NCBI RefSeq assembly: GCF_028548455.1
Contig: NZ_JAQQLF010000028.1
Span: 1-58,681 of the forward strand
Source: Vogesella aquatica
GTDB lineage: Bacteria > Pseudomonadota > Gammaproteobacteria > Burkholderiales > Chromobacteriaceae
Reading direction: 5' to 3'
Length of the DNA: 58,681 nt
Part shown: in pieces, positions 17,696 to 26,436 of the stretch
How positions within the stretch are numbered: the first letter of the stretch is position 1
Layout: each line of letters opens with the position of its first letter
Notes under the pieces: model-generated
Told to the model about the DNA's origin: nothing
What the model saw: only the letters and a program-made list of their open reading frames with translations
Database searches by the model: none
Made by a program: the position numbers and the translations under genes

Positions 17696-18379
17696 ATGAA
17701 ACACGTTCTGTTTGTGCTGACCAGCCACGACCAGCTGGGCGATACCGGCCATAAAACCGGCTTCTGGGTAGAAGAATTTGCTGCCCCCTACTACGCACTG
17801 GCCGACGCCGGCGTCGCCATCACCCTGGCCTCGCCGCAAGGCGGCCAGCCGCCGATCGACCCGAAAAGCGCTGACCCGGCGTTTGCCACCCCGGCTACCC
17901 AGCGCTTTGACGCCGACAGCGCGCTGCAAGCCCGCCTGGCCGACACCCTGCCGCTGGCCAGCGTCAACGCCGCCGACTACGACGCCGTGTTCTACCCCGG
18001 CGGCCACGGCCCGCTGTGGGACCTGGTGGACAACGCCGATTCGCTGCGCCTGATCGCCGACACCGTGGCAGCGGGCAAACCGCTGGCCGCCGTGTGCCAC
18101 GCCAGCGCCGCGCTGGTGAACGCGCAAGCGGCTGACGGCACACCGCTGGTGGCCGGCAAGCAAGTGACCGGCTTCAGCAATAGCGAAGAAGACGCGGTAC
18201 AGCTCACCGCCATCGTGCCGCTGCTGGTGGAAGACGCGCTGCAGGCCAAGGGCGGCCTGTACCGCAAGGGCGCCGACTGGGCACCGTTCGTGGTGGAAGA
18301 CGGCCTGCTGATTACCGGCCAGAACCCGGCCTCGTCCGAAGCCGTGGCACATGCGCTGCTGGCGCGCCTGAGCCACTAA
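17696..18379 (+). CDS. DJ-1/PfpI (class I glutamine amidotransferase-like) protein
   Basis: 227 residues in the HchA/YhbO-like superfamily often linked to glyoxal and methylglyoxal resistance or protein repair. The nucleophile elbow AAVCHASAALV places the reactive cysteine at C134. The early acidic residues (GFWVEEF, residues 22-28) and FYPGGHGPLWDL fit the family. The frame stays open further upstream to 17498, but homology begins at MKHVLFVLTSHDQLG. The 262-base spacer with palindromes separates it from nemA, yet the shared orientation and reactive-electrophile theme suggest the same response. Confidence 0.9.
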   Translation: MKHVLFVLTSHDQLGDTGHKTGFWVEEFAAPYYALADAGVAITLASPQGGQPPIDPKSADPAFATPATQRFDADSALQARLADTLPLASVNAADYDAVFYPGGHGPLWDLVDNADSLRLIADTVAAGKPLAAVCHASAALVNAQAADGTPLVAGKQVTGFSNSEEDAVQLTAIVPLLVEDALQAKGGLYRKGADWAPFVVEDGLLITGQNPASSEAVAHALLARLSH

Positions 18380-18401
18380 AGCTAGCCAGGTAACACACAG
18401 C

Positions 18402-18429
18402 AACAGGGTTGGCCGCGGCCAACCCTGTT
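18402..18429. terminator. Perfect 28-bp palindrome after the DJ-1 gene
   Basis: Each arm is AACAGGGTTGGCCG and its exact complement follows without a loop-forming mismatch. It starts 22 bases after the stop codon and is followed by a short T run. It contains the GTTGGCCGC motif as an inverted pair. Confidence 0.7.
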
Positions 18430-18619
18430 TGCATTGGTACCGGCCGCCAAGCGGTTGCAATGCACAATCTGTTACAAGCCTTATCACCGCTGGCGATGGC
18501 AGGAAAACCACCCCGGAACAGCCGCTTTTACCTTGCCATGCAATAACTTGTAGCCAACCGACTACACCACAGCACATACCCAGAAAACCCAGGCACAGAC
18601 AAATTTTGCGCGGGGGATA

Positions 18620-18647
18620 TTGACAGCGGATGCCAGCAGCCTAGAAT
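18620..18647 (+). promoter_or_regulatory. glpK promoter with possible GlpR half-site downstream
   Basis: TTGACA (18620-18625), a 16-base spacer, then TAGAAT (18642-18647). About 25 bases further on, CGAACAC (18674-18680) resembles half of the E. coli GlpR operator (CGAACAT). A GlpR gene is present at 24601-25365. Confidence 0.65.
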
Positions 18648-18733
18648 CACCCGAAAACAAAAACAACATTTTTCGAACACAAATCAAACAAAAAACACAA
18701 GACAACACAGGCCCAGCGCCCAAGGAGAGCTTT

Positions 18734-20236
18734 ATGCAAGACACGTTCATTCTCGCCCTCGACCAGGGCACCACCAGCTCGCGTGCCATCCTGTTCAACC
18801 GCAGCGGTGACATGGTGGCCAGCGCGCAAAAAGAATTCCGCCAGATCTACCCGCAAGCCGGCTGGGTAGAGCACGACCCGATGGAAATCTGGGCCGGCCA
18901 GGTAGGCGTGGCCGCCGAGGCGCTGGCGCGCGCCGGCGTGCCGGGCAGCCGCATTGCCGCCATCGGCATTACCAACCAGCGCGAAACCACCGTGGTGTGG
19001 GACCGCGAAACCGGCCAGCCGGTGTACAACGCCATCGTGTGGCAAGACCGCCGTACTGCCGGCTTCTGCGACGACATCCGCGCCCGCGGCCTGGCCGATA
19101 CCATCCGCAACAAGACCGGCCTGCTGGTGGATGCCTACTTCTCCGGCACCAAGGTGCGCTGGATTCTGGATAACGTGCCCGGCGCCCGTGAACGCGCGCA
19201 GGCCGGCAAGCTGGCCTTCGGCACCATCGACAGCTGGCTGATCTGGCAGCTGACCCACGGCGAGGTGCACGTCACCGACGTGTCCAACGCCTCGCGCACC
19301 ATGCTGTACAACATCCACACCCTGCAGTGGGACGACGAGCTGCTGGACATCCTGGGCATCCCGGCCAGCATGCTGCCGCAGGTGAAAAGCTCCAGCGAGG
19401 TATACGGCCATACCCACGCCGCGCATCTGGGCGTAGCCATCCCCATCGCCGGTGTGGCCGGCGACCAGCAGGCCGCGCTGTTCGGCCAGCAGTGCACCAC
19501 GCCTGGCATGGTGAAAAATACCTACGGCACCGGCTGCTTCATGATGATGAACACTGGCGACAAACCGGTGCCGTCGCACAACAAGCTGCTGACCACCATC
19601 GCCTGGCAAGTGGGCGACAAGGTGCAGTACGCGCTGGAAGGCAGCATCTTCATTGGCGGCTCGGTGGTGAAATGGCTGCGCGACGGCCTGGGCATCATCA
19701 AGCAATCCAGCGACGTTGGCCCGCTGGCGGCGCAAGTGGCCGACAGCGACGGCGTGTACCTGGTACCGGCCTTTGCCGGCCTGGGCGCGCCGCACTGGAA
19801 CGCCGAAGCCCGCGGCACCCTGGTGGGCATGACGCAGGGCACCAGCGCCGCGCACATTGCACGAGCCGCACTGGACAGCATCGCGTTCCAGACCATGGAC
19901 GTGCTGGGCGCCATGCAGGCCGACTCCGGCATCACCATCGCCGAGCTGCGTGTGGACGGCGGCGCCAGCGTCAACAACGTGCTGATGCAGTTCCAGAGCG
20001 ACATCCTGGGCACTGCCGTGGCACGCCCGAAAATCACCGAAACCACCGCCCTGGGCGCCGCCTACCTGGCCGGCCTGGCCGTGGGCTACTGGCAGAGCAC
20101 CGACGACATCCAGGGCCAATGGCAGCTGGATACGCGCTTTACCCCGCAGCAAAGCGCCGACGCCGTGGCCCGCTACGTGGCCGGCTGGCACCGCGCCACC
20201 CGCGCCGCCATTGCCTGGGCCGGCGACCAGCAGTAA
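18734..20236 (+). CDS. glpK: Glycerol kinase
   Basis: 500 residues, standard for GlpK, an FGGY-family kinase that makes sn-glycerol 3-phosphate from glycerol and ATP. N-terminal [16 protein letters not shown] is the phosphate-1 motif. [22 protein letters not shown] and the C-terminal [13 protein letters not shown] with DSIAFQ are family hallmarks. The frame is open further upstream, but AAGGAG eight bases before ATG 18734 fixes the start. It is followed by glpF after 112 bases and then glpD, forming the glycerol uptake and oxidation set. Confidence 0.97.
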   Translation: MQDTFILALDQGTTSSRAILFNRSGDMVASAQKEFRQIYPQAGWVEHDPMEIWAGQVGVAAEALARAGVPGSRIAAIGITNQRETTVVWDRETGQPVYNAIVWQDRRTAGFCDDIRARGLADTIRNKTGLLVDAYFSGTKVRWILDNVPGARERAQAGKLAFGTIDSWLIWQLTHGEVHVTDVSNASRTMLYNIHTLQWDDELLDILGIPASMLPQVKSSSEVYGHTHAAHLGVAIPIAGVAGDQQAALFGQQCTTPGMVKNTYGTGCFMMMNTGDKPVPSHNKLLTTIAWQVGDKVQYALEGSIFIGGSVVKWLRDGLGIIKQSSDVGPLAAQVADSDGVYLVPAFAGLGAPHWNAEARGTLVGMTQGTSAAHIARAALDSIAFQTMDVLGAMQADSGITIAELRVDGGASVNNVLMQFQSDILGTAVARPKITETTALGAAYLAGLAVGYWQSTDDIQGQWQLDTRFTPQQSADAVARYVAGWHRATRAAIAWAGDQQ

Positions 20237-20245
20237 GCGCCTGTC

Positions 20246-20270
20246 TGCGGCCAACCTGAGCTTGGCCGCA
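20246..20270. terminator. Inverted GCGGCCAA pair after glpK
   Basis: TGCGGCCAA and TTGGCCGCA (20246-20254, 20262-20270) form a 9-bp stem with a 7-base loop nine bases after the stop. There is no strong T tract, so it may only attenuate between glpK and glpF. Confidence 0.5.
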
Positions 20271-20348
20271 CGCCTCCTTTATACCGACCAGCCCCGCGCC
20301 CGCTTGCATGGTGGCGCGGGTGGTCCCCCTTTTTGCAAGGAACACATC

Positions 20349-21053
20349 ATGAACCCCTTATTCGGTGAATTCATCGGTACTGCCCTGCTGGTGCTACTGG
20401 GCAACGGCGTGGTCGCCAACGTCATCCTCAAGAACACCAAGGGCCACAACAGCGGCCTGATCGTCATCGCCTTCGGCTGGGCGATGGCGGTGTTTGTCGG
20501 CGTGTTCAGCGTGGCCGCCATCAGCGGCGCCCACCTGAACCCGGCGGTAACCGTGGCGCTGGCGGTAGCCGGCAAGTTTGCCTGGGCCGACGCCCCGGGC
20601 TATATCCTGGCGCAGATGCTGGGTGGCATGGCCGGCGCGCTGCTGATGTGGCTGGTGTACCGCGACCATTTCGATACGACCGACTGCGCCGACACCAAGC
20701 TGGCGGTGTTCTGCACCGGCCCGGCCATCCGCAGCACCGCCGGCAACCTGCTGTCGGAAGTGCTGGCCACCTTCGTACTGGTGTTTGCCATCCTCAGCAT
20801 GGTGTCGCCCAAGATTTCGCTGGGCGCCATGGACGCGCTGCCGGTGGCGCTGCTGGTACTGGGCATCGGCGTCTCGCTGGGCGGTACCACCGGCTACGCC
20901 ATGAGCCCGGCCCGTGACCTGGCGCCGCGCATCATGCACGCACTGCTGCCGATCAAGGGCAAGCGCGACAGTGACTGGTCCTACAGCTGGGTACCGGTAG
21001 TGGGCTCGCTGCTGGGCGCCACGCTGGCCGCCGTCGCGCACGGCATCGCCTGA
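20349..21053 (+). CDS. glpF: GlpF-type glycerol facilitator (aquaglyceroporin)
   Basis: 234 residues of the MIP family, inner membrane, six transmembrane helices. It opens with GEFIGTALLVLLGNGVVANV. The first NPA box is intact (HLNPAV, N64-A66). The second reads MSPARD (S186-A188), so the usual asparagine at the pore centre is serine, while the following Arg is kept. GlpF normally passes glycerol down its gradient to GlpK. It lies just downstream of glpK, supporting a glycerol role. The Asn to Ser change is uncommon to my knowledge and might alter selectivity. Confidence 0.92.
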   Translation: MNPLFGEFIGTALLVLLGNGVVANVILKNTKGHNSGLIVIAFGWAMAVFVGVFSVAAISGAHLNPAVTVALAVAGKFAWADAPGYILAQMLGGMAGALLMWLVYRDHFDTTDCADTKLAVFCTGPAIRSTAGNLLSEVLATFVLVFAILSMVSPKISLGAMDALPVALLVLGIGVSLGGTTGYAMSPARDLAPRIMHALLPIKGKRDSDWSYSWVPVVGSLLGATLAAVAHGIA

Positions 21054-21240
21054 TCGCCGGCCGCGCACTGCGCAGCACCTCAGTACCAATAACATTCAGT
21101 TAACGCTGACTAGCATTTTCTAGCACGGTATTCGTTGTTTTGAAGAATGCTAGTGTGTCCGCGATGCGGACGCTGCTTACATGCCGGTGCCGCCCGTGAC
21201 CGAGCGAGGCAAGCGCAGCGGCGCGAGGGAATAAGACGGG

Positions 21241-21269
21241 AAAGGGGGGCGGGTTGCCGCCCCCTTTTC
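21241..21269 (+). terminator. Rho-independent terminator after glpF
   Basis: AAAGGGGGGCGG and CCGCCCCCTTTT form a strong GC stem around a GTTG loop and end in a T run. It can work in both directions. Confidence 0.75.
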
Positions 21270-21274
21270 TATCG

Positions 21275-21470
21275 CTGAGCGAATCAAAGATTCGCACGCA
21301 GACCCCGCAACCCGGGGCTGCTTGGCACCCCGGCCAAAACGGCACGCCCGAGGCGCCGCCGAACTCGCACCGCTCAGCAAATCAAAGATGTGCACGCAGA
21401 TCGCTAACGGCTCGGGGCGCAAACAAATCGGCGTCTTGCGCGTGCGAATCTCCGATTCGCTCAGCACAAT
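21275..21470. repeat. Three-copy dispersed repeat upstream of glpD
   Basis: Copies sharing CTGAGCGAATC..AGATTCGCACGC lie at about 21275-21302 and 21373-21400 (plus; the latter reads AGCAAATCAAAGATGTGCAC) and inverted at about 21438-21470 (GCGTGCGAATCTCCGATTCG). The central GAATC/GATTC gives each copy a small internal stem. The origin is unknown. Confidence 0.5.
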
Positions 21471-21694
21471 CCTGGGGCACACCATTTTGACCGGCTCGCG
21501 CCAACGGGATGGGGCGCTTCACTCACACCCTCCTACTTGCTGGCCAAGCACATTCAGCCAGCCAAATGGCACTATTCCACAGCCGCATTTTTTGCTTGCC
21601 TTACCCCTGGCTGCCATGGCAGCCACCCCAACAATGGCAACTATCCGTGTTGCCTCCAGCCACATCCCCCTGCAGTACGGTCATGACAGCCGGC

Positions 21695-21779
21695 ATGTTC
21701 GTTCAAATCACACATCAAACATTTTTCAAACATTTAATGTTCGCTTTGTGTTGCTTTATTGTCGCAATTTCACTATCTT
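21695..21779 (+). promoter_or_regulatory. glpD promoter with GlpR-like operator half-sites
   Basis: ATGTTCG occurs at 21695-21701 and 21737-21743; this is the half-site of the E. coli GlpR operator. TTGCTT (21751-21756), 17 bases, TATCTT (21774-21779) is a reasonable sigma-70 promoter. Repression by the GlpR encoded nearby would fit. Confidence 0.55.
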
Positions 21780-21837
21780 CTACACTGGAATCAATCAGGC
21801 GGCCGCATGCGGCCAACGTGACGCAAAGGACAGAACG

Positions 21838-23361
21838 GTGGAACAGTACGACTTGCTGGTGGTCGGTGGCGGCATCAACGGCGCGGGCATTGCCCGCGAT
21901 GCGGCAGGGCGCGGGCTGCGCGTGCTGCTGTGCGAGAAGGACGACCTGGCGGCGCATACCTCGTCGGCCAGCACCAAGCTGATCCATGGCGGCCTGCGCT
22001 ATCTGGAGTATTACGAATTCGGCCTGGTACGCAAGGCGCTGCAGGAGCGCGAAGTGCTGCTGGACGCCGCGCCGCACATCATGTGGCCGCTGCGCTTCGT
22101 GATGCCGCACGATGCTGCCCAGCGCCCGGCGTGGCTGATCCGCTGCGGCCTGTTCCTGTACGACCACCTGGCGCGCCGCCGCCGGCTGCCGGCTAGCGAA
22201 CGCATCCAGCTGGGCAGCCACGTCGCTGGCAAGCCATTACAGGCCAGCTACCGCCAGGGTTTTGTGTATTCCGATGGCTGGGTCAACGACGCGCGGCTGG
22301 TGGTGCTGAACGCCATCGACGCCGCAGAGCGCGGCGCCACCATCCTTACCCGCACCGCCTGTGTGGCGGCCAGCCGCCACGGCGACGGCTGGCAAGCCAC
22401 GCTGCAAGGCGCCGACGGCAAGCAGGCCACCGTGCACGCACGTGCCGTGGTGAACGCCGCCGGCCCGTGGGTGCAACAGCTGCTGGGCGGCGTCATCCAG
22501 GCGCCGGCCAGCAAAGCCATCCGCCTGGTGAAAGGCAGCCACATCATCGTCAAGCGCCTGTTCGATCACCCGTACGCCTACATCTTCCAGAACCCGGACA
22601 AGCGCATCATCTTTGCCATCCCGTACGAGCAGGACTTCACGCTGATCGGCACCACCGACGTGGAATACCACGGCGACGCCGCGCAAGTGGCCATCGACGG
22701 CAACGAAGTGGCCTACCTGTGCCAGATGAGCAACCGCTACTTCACCCGCCAGATCACCCCGGCCGACGTGGTAGCCACCTACTCCGGCGTGCGCCCGCTG
22801 CTGGACGACGACGCGGCCAACGCCAGCGGCGTGACCCGCGACTACGCGCTGGAGCTGGATACCGACGGCGCGCCGCTGCTGTCGGTGTTCGGCGGCAAGA
22901 TCACCACCTACCGCAAGCTGGCCGAGCAGGTGGTGGACCAGCTGGCGCCGCTACTGGGCAATACGCGGCCAACGTGGACCGCCGGCAAGGCGCTGCCGGG
23001 CGGCGACCTGCCCGGTGGCGATTTCGACGCCTTCGTGGCGCGCCTGCAAGCCGACAAGCCGTGGCTGCCGGCCGCGCTGGCGCAGCGCCTGGCCCGCGCC
23101 TACGGCAGCCGCGTGCATACCGTGCTGGGCGCTGCCGTATCGCTGGCGGACCTGGGCGAAGCCATCCAGCCCGGCCTGTACGAAGCCGAGCTGCGTTACC
23201 TGGTAGAAGAAGAATGGGCCACCTGCGCCGACGACATCCTGTGGCGCCGCAGCAAGCTGCGCCTGCACCTGCCAGCCGGCGCCGACGCGGCGGTGGACGC
23301 CTGGCTGGCGCGCTACCGTGGCCATGCTGCGGTACAAGGCAGCAGCCAGACCGCCTCCTAA
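21838..23361 (+). CDS. glpD: Aerobic glycerol-3-phosphate dehydrogenase
   Basis: 507 residues, the normal length of GlpD, a membrane-associated FAD enzyme that oxidises glycerol 3-phosphate to dihydroxyacetone phosphate and feeds electrons to quinone. The FAD motif DLLVVGGGINGAGIARDAAG sits at the N-terminus, and STKLIHGGLRYLEYYEFGLV is diagnostic. The start is a GTG: homologues begin at (M)EQYDLLVVGGG, and AAAGGA lies seven bases before 21838. Its stop overlaps the stop of the opposing SDR gene by four bases. Confidence 0.95.
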   Translation: MEQYDLLVVGGGINGAGIARDAAGRGLRVLLCEKDDLAAHTSSASTKLIHGGLRYLEYYEFGLVRKALQEREVLLDAAPHIMWPLRFVMPHDAAQRPAWLIRCGLFLYDHLARRRRLPASERIQLGSHVAGKPLQASYRQGFVYSDGWVNDARLVVLNAIDAAERGATILTRTACVAASRHGDGWQATLQGADGKQATVHARAVVNAAGPWVQQLLGGVIQAPASKAIRLVKGSHIIVKRLFDHPYAYIFQNPDKRIIFAIPYEQDFTLIGTTDVEYHGDAAQVAIDGNEVAYLCQMSNRYFTRQITPADVVATYSGVRPLLDDDAANASGVTRDYALELDTDGAPLLSVFGGKITTYRKLAEQVVDQLAPLLGNTRPTWTAGKALPGGDLPGGDFDAFVARLQADKPWLPAALAQRLARAYGSRVHTVLGAAVSLADLGEAIQPGLYEAELRYLVEEEWATCADDILWRRSKLRLHLPAGADAAVDAWLARYRGHAAVQGSSQTAS

Positions 23362-24167
23362 GCGCCTTCCCCTAGCGCCGGCACCCTGCCGGCAAACATG
23401 CGTGCCACCAGCCGCGTGGCCTGGCGCCGGGTCAGCCAGCGCGGCAATTGCGCCAGCAGGTAGTTGGCCGCACCGGGCACCCGGTAATGGTGGCCGCTGT
23501 CCAGCGCCTGCAAGGCCGAGGCCACCACCGACGCCGGCGTAGAGGCCGCCATGCCGGACACATCGGCGCCGGCTACATCGGCAAACGCGGTGGCGGTATT
23601 GCCAGGGCACAGGCCCAGCACGCGTACGCCGCTGTCGGCGTACTCCGCCGCCAGCGCTTCGCTCAGGTGCAAGACGTAGGTTTTGCTGGCGCCGTACACG
23701 GCGATGTACGGCAAGGGCTGGAAGGCGGCGGTGGACGCCACATTGATGACAGCGCCGCAGCCACGCGCACGCATGGCTGGCAGGTAATGCCGGCAAAGCT
23801 CGGTCAGCGCTAGCACGTTCAACATCAGCATCTGCTGGTAAACGGCGGCGTCCTGCGCCTGGAAATGGCTCCACTTGCCGAAACCGGCGTTATTCACCAG
23901 CAGGTCTACCTGCCAGCCGGCCTGTGCAATACGGCGGCACAAATCGGGCACCGCGCCCGGCTGCGCCAGGTCGGCCGGCAGCACCAGCACCTGGCTGCCG
24001 TAACGGCTGTGCAGCTGGGCGGCCAGCTGTTGCAGTTCGGACTGGCGGCGGGCAGTGAGGATGAGGCGGCAACCGCGGGCGGCCAACTGTTCGGCAAAGT
24101 GGCGGCCGATGCCGGAAGAGGCGCCGCTGATCAGCGCGGTCATGCGGGAATAAGGCAAAGCAGTCAT
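23358..24167 (-). CDS. Short-chain dehydrogenase/reductase (SDR)
   Basis: 269-residue classical SDR of unknown substrate. The cofactor motif is TALISGASSGIGRHFAEQLA; ILTARR after strand two suggests NADP(H) preference. The structural NNAG motif is LLVNNAGFG, and catalytic Ser plus YxxxK appear in NVASTAAFQPLPYIAVYGASK. The first ATG (24167) has AGGA upstream. A MerR-type promoter ends just before the gene and a merR gene precedes it by 59 bases, so the SDR is the likely direct target of that regulator. Confidence 0.85.
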   Translation of the reverse strand: MTALPYSRMTALISGASSGIGRHFAEQLAARGCRLILTARRQSELQQLAAQLHSRYGSQVLVLPADLAQPGAVPDLCRRIAQAGWQVDLLVNNAGFGKWSHFQAQDAAVYQQMLMLNVLALTELCRHYLPAMRARGCGAVINVASTAAFQPLPYIAVYGASKTYVLHLSEALAAEYADSGVRVLGLCPGNTATAFADVAGADVSGMAASTPASVVASALQALDSGHHYRVPGAANYLLAQLPRWLTRRQATRLVARMFAGRVPALGEGA

Positions 24168-24199
24168 GGTGCGGGGTCCTGAAAACAATCGGACCCCCA

Positions 24200-24230
24200 G
24201 CCTAAAGCTTGCCCCTAGGGGCAAGGTCAA
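24200..24230 (-). promoter_or_regulatory. MerR-type promoter/operator for the SDR gene
   Basis: On the minus strand TTGACC (24230-24225) and TTAGGC (24205-24200) are separated by 19 bases, the overlong spacer typical of MerR-activated promoters. The spacer contains the palindrome CTTGCCCCTAGGGGCAAG (24208-24225). The site overlaps the end of the merR gene and lies about 33 bases from the SDR start. Confidence 0.75.
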
Positions 24231-24601
24231 GCGTTGGCAGCTGTTTCGCGCTGATACAGCGCCACCAGTTCGGTTTCCAGCGCGTCCAGCGTCTGCTGCA
24301 GCGCCTGCAGGCGGCGGATCTCGGCGTCGAACTGCTGCCGTTTGTCGGCGATCAGCGTCTGCGCCACCGGCAGCGGAAAACGGCCGCTGGCGGCTTTTTG
24401 CGCGGCCAGGTCTTTCAGCTCGGCCAGCGAAAAACCTACACACTGTGCGCGGCGGATCATGCCCACCAGGTGCACGTCCAGCGGGCCGTAAACGCGGTAG
24501 CTGCCGCGGCGCTGCGGCTCGGGCAGCAGGCCCTCGGCCTCGTAGTGGCGAATGGCTTTACGGGTGGCACCGGTAAGCTCGGCCAGCTTGCCGATCAGCA
24601 T
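24227..24601 (-). CDS. MerR-family transcriptional regulator
   Basis: 124 residues. The N-terminal winged helix is typical: MLIGKLAELTGATRKAIRHY, then EAEGLLPEP and YRVYGPLDVHLVGMIRRAQ. A long coiled-coil follows (LIADKRQQFDAEIRRLQALQ). There is no Cys-rich metal site in the short C-terminus, so it is more like regulators of oxidoreductases than of metals. Its ATG overlaps the glpR stop by one base (TGATG), fixing the start although the frame extends further upstream. It probably binds the palindrome at 24208-24225. Confidence 0.88.
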   Translation of the reverse strand: MLIGKLAELTGATRKAIRHYEAEGLLPEPQRRGSYRVYGPLDVHLVGMIRRAQCVGFSLAELKDLAAQKAASGRFPLPVAQTLIADKRQQFDAEIRRLQALQQTLDALETELVALYQRETAANA

Positions 24602-25365
24602 CAGCCGGCCACCACCAGCCGGGTCTGGCCCTTGTCCAGCACTGCCTGCAGCTCGGCGCTGACCGGCTGGTCGGTAAACAGCGCGTCCAGCTGCGACACG
24701 TGGCCCAGCTCCACCAGCGCCGGGCGCTCGAACTTGGAGTGGTCGGCCACCAGCCACACCTGGCGCGATTGCTGCATGATGGCCTGGCTGGTCAGCACTT
24801 CGCGGTAGTCGTAATCGCGCAGCACGCCGTCGGCCTCGATACAGGAAATGCCGATGATGCCGTAGTCCACCTTGAACTGGCGGATGAACTGTACGGTGGC
24901 TTCGCCGGTCAGGCCGCGGTCGCGCTTGCGCAGCGCACCGCCGGCCACCAGTACCTCGCAGTCGGGGTAATCGCACATCAGGTTGGCGATGTGGAAATTG
25001 TTGGTGATCACGCGCAGGCCACGGTGCTGCGACAGCGCGCGGGCCACCTCTTCGGTGGTGGTGCCCAGGTTGATGAACACCGAGGCGTTGTCGGGGATCT
25101 CGGCCGCCACCGCACGGGCGATGCGGCGCTTTTCTTCGGCCATCAGCACCTGGCGCGCGTCGTAGGCCACGTTTTCCACGCTGGACAGCACGCTGGCGCC
25201 ACCGTGGTAGCGCTGCAGCAGCTGGTTATCGGCCAGCAGCGTGATATCGCGGCGTATGGTCTGATGGGTAACCTGGAAGTGGGCGGCCATCTTTTCCACC
25301 GCAACGTAGCCTTCGCGGTTTACCCAGGCAAGCAGGTCTTTCTGGCGTTGATTAAGGATCAGCAT
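24601..25365 (-). CDS. glpR: DeoR-family repressor of the glycerol regulon
   Basis: 254 residues. The DeoR-type helix-turn-helix is KMAAHFQVTHQTIRRDITLL (residues of about 24-43). The effector domain has NLGTTTEEVARALSQH and VADHSKFERPALVELG, as in GlpR, which senses glycerol 3-phosphate. It is encoded on the other strand from glpKFD, with merR coupled behind it. ATGTTCG half-sites in front of glpD and a CGAACA half-site after the glpK promoter fit its known operator type. Identity as GlpR rather than another DeoR member rests on sequence style and location. Confidence 0.88.
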   Translation of the reverse strand: MLILNQRQKDLLAWVNREGYVAVEKMAAHFQVTHQTIRRDITLLADNQLLQRYHGGASVLSSVENVAYDARQVLMAEEKRRIARAVAAEIPDNASVFINLGTTTEEVARALSQHRGLRVITNNFHIANLMCDYPDCEVLVAGGALRKRDRGLTGEATVQFIRQFKVDYGIIGISCIEADGVLRDYDYREVLTSQAIMQQSRQVWLVADHSKFERPALVELGHVSQLDALFTDQPVSAELQAVLDKGQTRLVVAG

Positions 25366-25521
25366 ACCGGCGTTCAGGGTGACGGGAGGCCTTCATTGTA
25401 ACCGAGCACGGGCGCTACCGTGGCAACCGCACCCACGCGGCCAACCCTGCCCGATCGCACCGTGGGCACCTGGCCTGCTTTTGCGCATAATGGGCCATTC
25501 CTCTTTGCCCTGAACATCGCC

Positions 25522-26436
25522 ATGGCCCACCCGTCCCGCATCGTTTTCATCCTGCACGGCCGCCACTGCCCGCAGGGCCTGCCGGAACACCTGCTGGCAC
25601 CGCTGCGTGCCGATTTCGATGTGGACGTACTGCTCACCAGTAGTGCCGACAGCGCTACCCGCTACGCGCGCGAAGCCGCGCTGTCCGGCGCGCGCTGGGT
25701 GGTGGCCGTCGGTGGCGACGGTACGGTGCACGAGGTAGTCAACGGCCTGATGAGCGTGCCGGAAGCCGCCCGCCAGCAGGTAGCGCTGGCGGTGCTGCCC
25801 ACCGGCACCGGCAACGACTTTGCCCGTAGCCTGGGCAGCGGCAATAGCGTGCCGGACTTGCTGGCGCTGATGGCGGCCGGCCAGGTACACGCGCTGGACC
25901 TGATCCGCGTCACGCTGGCCGACGGCAGCGTGCGCTGGTGCAACAACATCGGCAGCATCGGCATCACCAGCGACATCGTACGCCGCGTCAAAACCATGCC
26001 GGCGCGGCTGCCGGCCAGCCTGGCTTTTTACAGCGCCGTCGCCACTGCGCTGTTGCGCTGGCAGCCGCAGCCCATGCAGCTGACGCTGGACGGCCAGCGC
26101 ATCGATGGCCGCTTTACCTGTGTATCGGCGGCCAACGGGCGCTTCTTCGGCAGCGGGCTGGGCATTGCCCCCGAGGCAAGACTGGACGACGGCCTGATGG
26201 AAGTGGTACTGATCGATAACGCCGGCAGCCTGGACTTCATCCGCCTGCTACCGCAGCTGCGCCAGGCGCGCCCGCTGGCCGATGCGCGCGTGCGCTACCT
26301 GCGCGGCCGCGTACTTCACGTTGCCGGCGACGCGGCGCGCTGCCCGCTGGAGCTGGACGGCGAGCTGGCCGGCCACGCCCCGGTACGCTTCGAGCTGGTA
26401 CCTGGCGCGCTACGCTGTCTGCGCCGTAGCTACTAG
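25522..26436 (+). CDS. Diacylglycerol/lipid kinase family protein (YegS/DgkB-like)
   Basis: 304 residues from ATG 25522; the frame is open further upstream, but homology starts at [12 protein letters not shown]. The kinase signature [17 protein letters not shown] and the following [14 protein letters not shown] are characteristic of the DAGK catalytic fold. Such proteins phosphorylate diacylglycerol or related lipids at the inner membrane surface; the substrate is not predictable. The stop overlaps that of the opposing chemoreceptor gene by four bases. Confidence 0.87.
   Translation: MAHPSRIVFILHGRHCPQGLPEHLLAPLRADFDVDVLLTSSADSATRYAREAALSGARWVVAVGGDGTVHEVVNGLMSVPEAARQQVALAVLPTGTGNDFARSLGSGNSVPDLLALMAAGQVHALDLIRVTLADGSVRWCNNIGSIGITSDIVRRVKTMPARLPASLAFYSAVATALLRWQPQPMQLTLDGQRIDGRFTCVSAANGRFFGSGLGIAPEARLDDGLMEVVLIDNAGSLDFIRLLPQLRQARPLADARVRYLRGRVLHVAGDAARCPLELDGELAGHAPVRFELVPGALRCLRRSY

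Larger units (their letters stand above)
21054..21837. other. 784-bp spacer between glpF and glpD
   Basis: No gene is convincing. The spacer holds a strong terminator (21241-21269), three copies of a 28-base repeat (21275-21470), GlpR-like half-sites and the glpD promoter. The frame that runs into glpD from 21322 is not supported as coding by homology or a ribosome site. Confidence 0.6.

Noticed and set aside
15649-20254. Very long antisense open frames opposite nemA and glpK (and similarly opposite glpD, the 40-42 kb aldehyde dehydrogenase, and putA)
   Set aside because: These are codon-bias shadows in GC-rich DNA; the plus-strand genes (or putA on minus) are unmistakable family members.
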